Notes under the pieces: model-generated | Database searches by the model: none | Seen by the model: the letters and a program-made list of their open reading frames with translations, nothing else | What the model was told of the DNA's origin: nothing | NCBI GenBank assembly: GCA_903934275.1 | Contig: CAIZNF010000521.1 | Coordinates: 1-7,699, forward strand | Source of the DNA: an uncultured Nitrosomonadales bacterium | Lineage (GTDB): Bacteria; Pseudomonadota; Gammaproteobacteria; Burkholderiales; Gallionellaceae | DNA length: 7,699 nt | Reading direction: 5' to 3' | Shown here: positions 5,124 through 7,699 of the stretch, piece after piece | How positions within the stretch are numbered: position 1 is the stretch's first letter | Layout of the letters: every line of letters starts with the position of its first letter | Made by a program: the position numbers and the translations under genes

Positions 5124-6008
5124 ATGACGATTTATTTGAACGGGCACTATATGCCCATCGAAGACGCAAAAATTTCCGTGCTGGATCGCGGCTTTATATT
5201 CGGCGACGGCGTGTATGAAGTGATTCCGGTTTATTCGCGCAAGGCATTTCGCGTGGCAGAACATTTGCTGCGCCTGCAACACAGCCTGGACGGCATCAAG
5301 CTCGCGAACCCCCACAGCGATAGCGAGTGGACGGGCATCATCGACGAACTCATCGCGCGCAATGCGGCTCAAGACCAATACCTATACCTGCACATCACGC
5401 GCGGCGTGGCCAAACGCGACCATGCGTTTCCCAGCCCCCCGGTCGAGCCGACAGTATTCATGATGAGCAACCCGCTGCTCACTCCCCCGGCAGATTTGTT
5501 GCACAGCGGCATCGCCTGCGTCACCGCGCCGGACAATCGCTGGTTGCGCTGCGATATTAAATCTATCGCGCTGCTGCCCAACGTGCTGCTGCGCCAGATG
5601 GCGGTAGATGCAGGTTGCGCTGAAACGATTTTGATTCGTCCCGAATTTGTAAACGCCGAATTCGTGAGCGGGGGCGGCTTCATGACCGAGGGCGCGGCCA
5701 GCAATATTTTTGTGGTGAAAAACGGCAAGCTGCTTGCGCCGCCCAAAGACAATCTGATGCTGCCCGGCATCACCTACGATGTGGTGCTGGAACTAGCCGA
5801 TGCCAACGGCATTCCGTATGAAGTGCGCAAAATTGCAGTTGCGGAAGTATTCGCCGCCGACGAATTGTTGCTCACCTCATCCACCAAGGAAGTGCTGGCG
5901 ATTACCCAGCTCGATGGCAAGCCGGTCGGCACCGGCAAACCCGGCGCAATGTTTGCCCAGATGTACGCGCTGTATCAGGATTTCAAGCGCGACGTGATGC
6001 GTGTGTAG
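5124..6008 (+). CDS. dat: D-alanine transaminase (class IV PLP aminotransferase)
   Basis: This 294-residue fold-type IV aminotransferase interconverts D-alanine plus 2-oxoglutarate with pyruvate plus D-glutamate. K146 (CDIKS) should hold PLP, and E189 (TEGAASN) should contact the cofactor ring nitrogen. Y31 (DGVYEV), R98 and H100 (TRGVAKRDHAFP) match the carboxylate-binding trio of the Bacillus D-amino-acid transaminase. They favour a D-amino-acid enzyme over BCAT or aminodeoxychorismate lyase. Residues 173-185 (PEFVNAEFVSGGG) look like an insertion compared with the usual direct junction of the ILIR and FMTEG strands; it contains a small tandem EFVNA/EFVSG duplication. AAGG nine bases before the ATG is the ribosome-binding site. 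Its position 10 bp after dacC suggests co-transcription, so that D-alanine released by the carboxypeptidase could be reused; the metabolic link is inference. Confidence 0.88.
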   Translation: MTIYLNGHYMPIEDAKISVLDRGFIFGDGVYEVIPVYSRKAFRVAEHLLRLQHSLDGIKLANPHSDSEWTGIIDELIARNAAQDQYLYLHITRGVAKRDHAFPSPPVEPTVFMMSNPLLTPPADLLHSGIACVTAPDNRWLRCDIKSIALLPNVLLRQMAVDAGCAETILIRPEFVNAEFVSGGGFMTEGAASNIFVVKNGKLLAPPKDNLMLPGITYDVVLELADANGIPYEVRKIAVAEVFAADELLLTSSTKEVLAITQLDGKPVGTGKPGAMFAQMYALYQDFKRDVMRV

Positions 6009-6028
6009 GGGCGATTCACGATAACCAA

Positions 6029-6070
6029 TGGCTTGGCTGTTGTTTTTTGACAGCCTAGCCAGATGGCTAG
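6029..6070 (+). promoter_or_regulatory. Two mutually exclusive hairpins in the dat-ybeD gap
   Basis: Hairpin A pairs TGGCTTGGCTGT (6029-6040) with ACAGCCTAGCCA (6050-6061), with one T-T mismatch, around a U-rich 9-base loop. Hairpin B pairs CTAGCC (6055-6060) with GGCTAG (6065-6070) perfectly around AGAT. CTAGCC is shared, so only one can form at a time. No T-run follows either, so a simple terminator is unlikely. An attenuator-like or processing role is possible but unproven. Confidence 0.4.
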
Positions 6071-6120
6071 TAGTTATATCAATCGTCCATCGCAACATGA
6101 TATGAGAACAAAAAATTACC

Positions 6121-6390
6121 ATGAGTGAATTAACCGACAGCCTGGTCGAATACCCCTGCGAATTCCCGCTGAAAATTTTTGGCCTGCAACAGGCGGGCTT
6201 CGCGCAGGCCGTATTGGAGGTGGTCAACAAGCACGACCCCGGCTATGTCGCGTCCAGCATGGAAATGCGCACCAGCAAAAACGCCCGCTATGTCAGTCTG
6301 ACCTGCACCGTGCGCGCCACCTCGCGCGAACAGCTCGATGCCTTGTATCAGGACTTGTGCGACCATCCGCTGATCGTGATGGTGTTATGA
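6121..6390 (+). CDS. ybeD: YbeD/DUF493 family protein
   Basis: This 89-residue protein fills the whole length of the DUF493 (YbeD) family, which has an ACT-like alpha/beta fold. Conserved segments are [25 protein letters not shown] at the N-terminus, the centre [22 protein letters not shown], and the C-terminal [20 protein letters not shown]. The family's biochemical role is not established. It is commonly encoded directly before lipB, and a regulatory role in lipoate metabolism or allostery has been proposed from its fold. Here the TGA stop overlaps the lipB ATG, so the two are translationally coupled. No strong Shine-Dalgarno is visible before the ATG; only GAGAA lies about 12 bases upstream. 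The 112-bp gap to dat contains competing hairpins but no clear promoter. Confidence 0.88.
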   Translation: MSELTDSLVEYPCEFPLKIFGLQQAGFAQAVLEVVNKHDPGYVASSMEMRTSKNARYVSLTCTVRATSREQLDALYQDLCDHPLIVMVL

Positions 6391-7091
6391 CAAAAAGTGG
6401 GGAGTGGAGAGTGGGGAGTGGGAAACACGCTGCGCCACCAATCGTCCATTCGCTCGGCTTGGTCGAATACCTGCCAACTTGGGAGGCGATGAAGAAATTC
6501 ACCAACAGGCGCACACCCGATAGCCAGATACCGGGGACGCGCGACGAAATCTGGCTGGTGCAACACCCCCCCACTTACACGCAAGGCTTGGCCGGGAAGC
6601 CGGAACACCTGCTGTACAGCACGAATATCCCAGTTATTAAAATTGATCGCGGCGGGCAGATCACCTATCACGGTCCCGGCCAGATCGTCGCCTACCTGCT
6701 GCTCGACCTGCGCCGCTGGAAAATCAATGTGCGCGAACTGGTGCGCTTGATGGAGCGGGCTGTGATCGACTTGCTCGGCGAATTCGGCGTGGCCGCGCGG
6801 AGCCGCGAGAATGCTCCCGGCGTGTATGTCGGCGACGCAAAAATCGCTTCGCTTGGGCTGAAAATCAAGCACGGCTGCTGCTATCACGGTCTCGCATTGA
6901 ATGTGGATATGGACCTGACCCCGTTCACCAACATCAACCCGTGCGGCTATGCCGGACTGGGTGTCACGCAATGCTGCGAACTCGGCATCACAGCAGGTAT
7001 TAGCGAACTGCAAGCGCAGTTAGCGCAGAATTTTATTCATGGTTTACAGCAACATTTTGGGTCAAAGCCGCATCCTGAATTACGAGGGTAA
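6387..7091 (+). CDS. lipB: Octanoyl-[acyl-carrier-protein]-protein N-octanoyltransferase
   Basis: This 234-residue LipB moves octanoate from acyl carrier protein to a lysine of lipoyl domains (pyruvate and 2-oxoglutarate dehydrogenases, GcvH). It is the first step of endogenous lipoate synthesis, in the cytoplasm. Visible family motifs are [12 protein letters not shown] (56-67), [13 protein letters not shown] (87-99), the catalytic lysine K159 in [15 protein letters not shown] (166-173), and the catalytic cysteine C186 in NPCGYAGL. The start at 6387 overlaps the ybeD stop by ATGA. The first about 20 residues ([20 protein letters not shown]) are not family-like; they are encoded by a G-rich repeat of GTGGGGAGTGG type. 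Conserved sequence begins at [12 protein letters not shown], and no better ATG or GTG start is in frame. lipA, a frequent downstream partner, does not follow. Confidence 0.92.
   Translation: MTKSGEWRVGSGKHAAPPIVHSLGLVEYLPTWEAMKKFTNRRTPDSQIPGTRDEIWLVQHPPTYTQGLAGKPEHLLYSTNIPVIKIDRGGQITYHGPGQIVAYLLLDLRRWKINVRELVRLMERAVIDLLGEFGVAARSRENAPGVYVGDAKIASLGLKIKHGCCYHGLALNVDMDLTPFTNINPCGYAGLGVTQCCELGITAGISELQAQLAQNFIHGLQQHFGSKPHPELRG
6398..6422 (+). repeat. G-rich GTGGGGAGTGG minisatellite at the lipB 5' end
   Basis: The stretch consists of about three imperfect units of GTGGGGAGTGG/GTGGAGA and is almost entirely G with scattered A and T. Repeats of this style are found dispersed between genes in several bacterial genomes. 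Here one lies inside the lipB frame, adding residues of Gly, Ser, Glu and Trp character. The G-runs might form a quadruplex in DNA or mRNA. Confidence 0.55.
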
Positions 7092-7137
7092 GCCATGCCA
7101 TGAATGTTAACGTGAAATTCGCGCAGCGATTCGTTTG

Positions 7138-7170
7138 CCCCCTCCCTATGGGGGCGGGTTGAGGAGGGGG
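7138..7170. repeat. C/G-rich hairpin repeat between lipB and mutY
   Basis: CCCCCTCC (7138-7145) pairs perfectly with GGAGGGGG (7163-7170), and an alternative inner pairing of CCCTCCC with the GGGGGCGGG segment is also possible. Dispersed intergenic repeats of this composition occur in many proteobacterial genomes. The family and any function are not determined here. Confidence 0.5.
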
Positions 7171-7171
7171 A

Positions 7172-7221
7172 AACGGGCATGGTGAGTTTCATTATCAAAG
7201 GTGGCGCTCGCCATGCCCGTT
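7172..7221 (+). repeat. 15-bp stem hairpin immediately before the mutY ribosome-binding site
   Basis: AACGGGCATGGTGAG (7172-7186) pairs with CTCGCCATGCCCGTT (7207-7221) over 15 bp with a single T-G wobble, leaving a 20-base loop. It ends one base before the AGGA ribosome-binding site of mutY. It could act as a transcript stabiliser, a modulator of mutY translation, or a pair of terminal inverted repeats of a tiny element. There is no T-run, so it is not a classical terminator. Confidence 0.6.
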
Positions 7222-7232
7222 AGGATTATCCC

Positions 7233-7699
7233 ATGAGTAATTTTCCCTCCCGCCTCATCCGCTGGCAGTGCCAGTATGGTCGTCACGGCCTGCCTTGGCA
7301 AGGCGCGGATGCCTACCGTGTGTGGCTGTCCGAAATCATGCTGCAACAGACCCAAGTCGCCACAGTCCTCCCCTATTACCAGCGCTTCATCGCCGCATTC
7401 CCGACCATTGCGGCACTCGCGGTGGCCAGCCAGGAACAGGTGCTGGCGCATTGGAGCGGGCTGGGTTACTACGCGCGCGGGCGCAATCTGCACTGTGCCG
7501 CGCAATTCATTGTAGAAAAATATCACGGCAAATTTCCACGCCAGTACGAACAGATACTCGAATTGCCCGGCATAGGTCGCTCCACCGCCGCAGCGATCTG
7601 TGCGCTGGCCTACCACGAGCCCCGCGCAATACTCGACGGCAACGTCAAGCGCGTACTGGCGCGCCACTGCGGTATCGAAGGATCGCCAAGCAGCAAAGC
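7233..7699 (+). CDS. mutY: A/G-specific adenine DNA glycosylase, N-terminal part (runs off window)
   Basis: From the ATG at 7233 the frame stays open to the window end, giving 155 residues of about 350 expected. MutY removes adenine mispaired with 8-oxoguanine or guanine and so limits G-to-T mutation. The visible part is the helix-hairpin-helix glycosylase core. It has LPWQ near the start, the MutY signature WLSEIMLQQTQVATV with catalytic E34, HWSGLGYYARGRNLH, the hairpin LPGIGRSTAAAI (111-122), and AILDGNVKRVLAR with catalytic aspartate D135. The two catalytic residues keep the spacing seen in the E. coli enzyme. The iron-sulfur cluster and the 8-oxoG-recognising C-terminal domain would lie beyond the window. 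AGGA seven bases upstream is a good ribosome-binding site. The start follows a 15-bp hairpin directly, and no clear promoter is seen. Confidence 0.93.
   Translation, partial: MSNFPSRLIRWQCQYGRHGLPWQGADAYRVWLSEIMLQQTQVATVLPYYQRFIAAFPTIAALAVASQEQVLAHWSGLGYYARGRNLHCAAQFIVEKYHGKFPRQYEQILELPGIGRSTAAAICALAYHEPRAILDGNVKRVLARHCGIEGSPSSK

Noticed and set aside
6357..6386. GTG-like upstream start for lipB inside ybeD
   Set aside because: The ATG at 6387 overlapping the ybeD stop is a standard coupled start, and the longer form adds no conserved residues.
6348..7013. Minus-strand 221-residue frame opposite lipB
   Set aside because: It is the complement of a gene with intact LipB motifs and contains no recognisable domain.
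7101..7163. 20-codon frame MNVNVKFAQRF... between lipB and mutY
   Set aside because: It is not like the LipA N-terminus, ends within the C/G-rich repeat and has no supporting ribosome-binding site; too short to call.

Overview
The window reads as a chromosome segment of a betaproteobacterium. The gene order dacC-like carboxypeptidase, D-alanine transaminase, YbeD/DUF493, lipB is typical of that class. The RegB/RegA pair, the PCuAC copper chaperone and the moderate-to-high GC coding style would fit Nitrosomonadales such as Gallionellaceae. That placement is inferred from protein character only; no search was run.

Layout. (1) 1-790 is a visibly AT-richer islet. A lipoprotein gene (minus strand, cut by the window edge) diverges from a small XRE-type repressor gene. 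The 111-bp gap between them carries two matching palindromes, one lying inside a good sigma-70 promoter for the lipoprotein. A hairpin plus T-run terminator closes the repressor gene. (2) 843-3222 is a redox/copper module. A periplasmic PCuAC copper chaperone (minus) diverges from the regB-regA two-component operon (plus). regB and regA overlap by ATGA, and a RegA-like GCGNC/GNCGC inverted repeat sits in the shared promoter region. This resembles the alphaproteobacterial arrangement of regA/regB with the copper chaperone senC, but with a different chaperone family. (3) 3223-3945 has no intact gene. It holds an eroded C-terminal piece of a zinc-ribbon transposase (IS91/Y2-like by recollection), an AT-rich imperfect palindrome and a perfect 14-bp palindrome. 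(4) 3946-7091 is a cell-envelope and lipoate run on the plus strand. A penicillin-binding-protein-5-type D,D-carboxypeptidase is followed after 10 bp by D-alanine transaminase. Then come a 112-bp gap with two competing hairpins, ybeD, and lipB (ATGA overlap). The lipB start runs through a short G-rich repeat that adds a non-conserved N-terminus. (5) 7092-7232 replaces the usually adjacent lipA with two back-to-back hairpins. These are followed by the 5' part of mutY, which runs off the window end.

How the genes work together. PCuAC and RegBA point to control of respiratory copper-oxidase assembly by the redox state of the quinone pool. DacC and Dat both act on D-alanine: one releases it from peptidoglycan peptides, the other interconverts it with other D-amino acids. 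YbeD and LipB belong to the protein lipoylation neighbourhood. MutY is DNA repair and functionally unrelated. I found no defence system, CRISPR array, tRNA or rRNA. The least ordinary signals are the twin operators of the XRE/lipoprotein islet, the copper-ligand substitution in PCuAC, and the repeat and hairpin insertions around ybeD-lipB-mutY.
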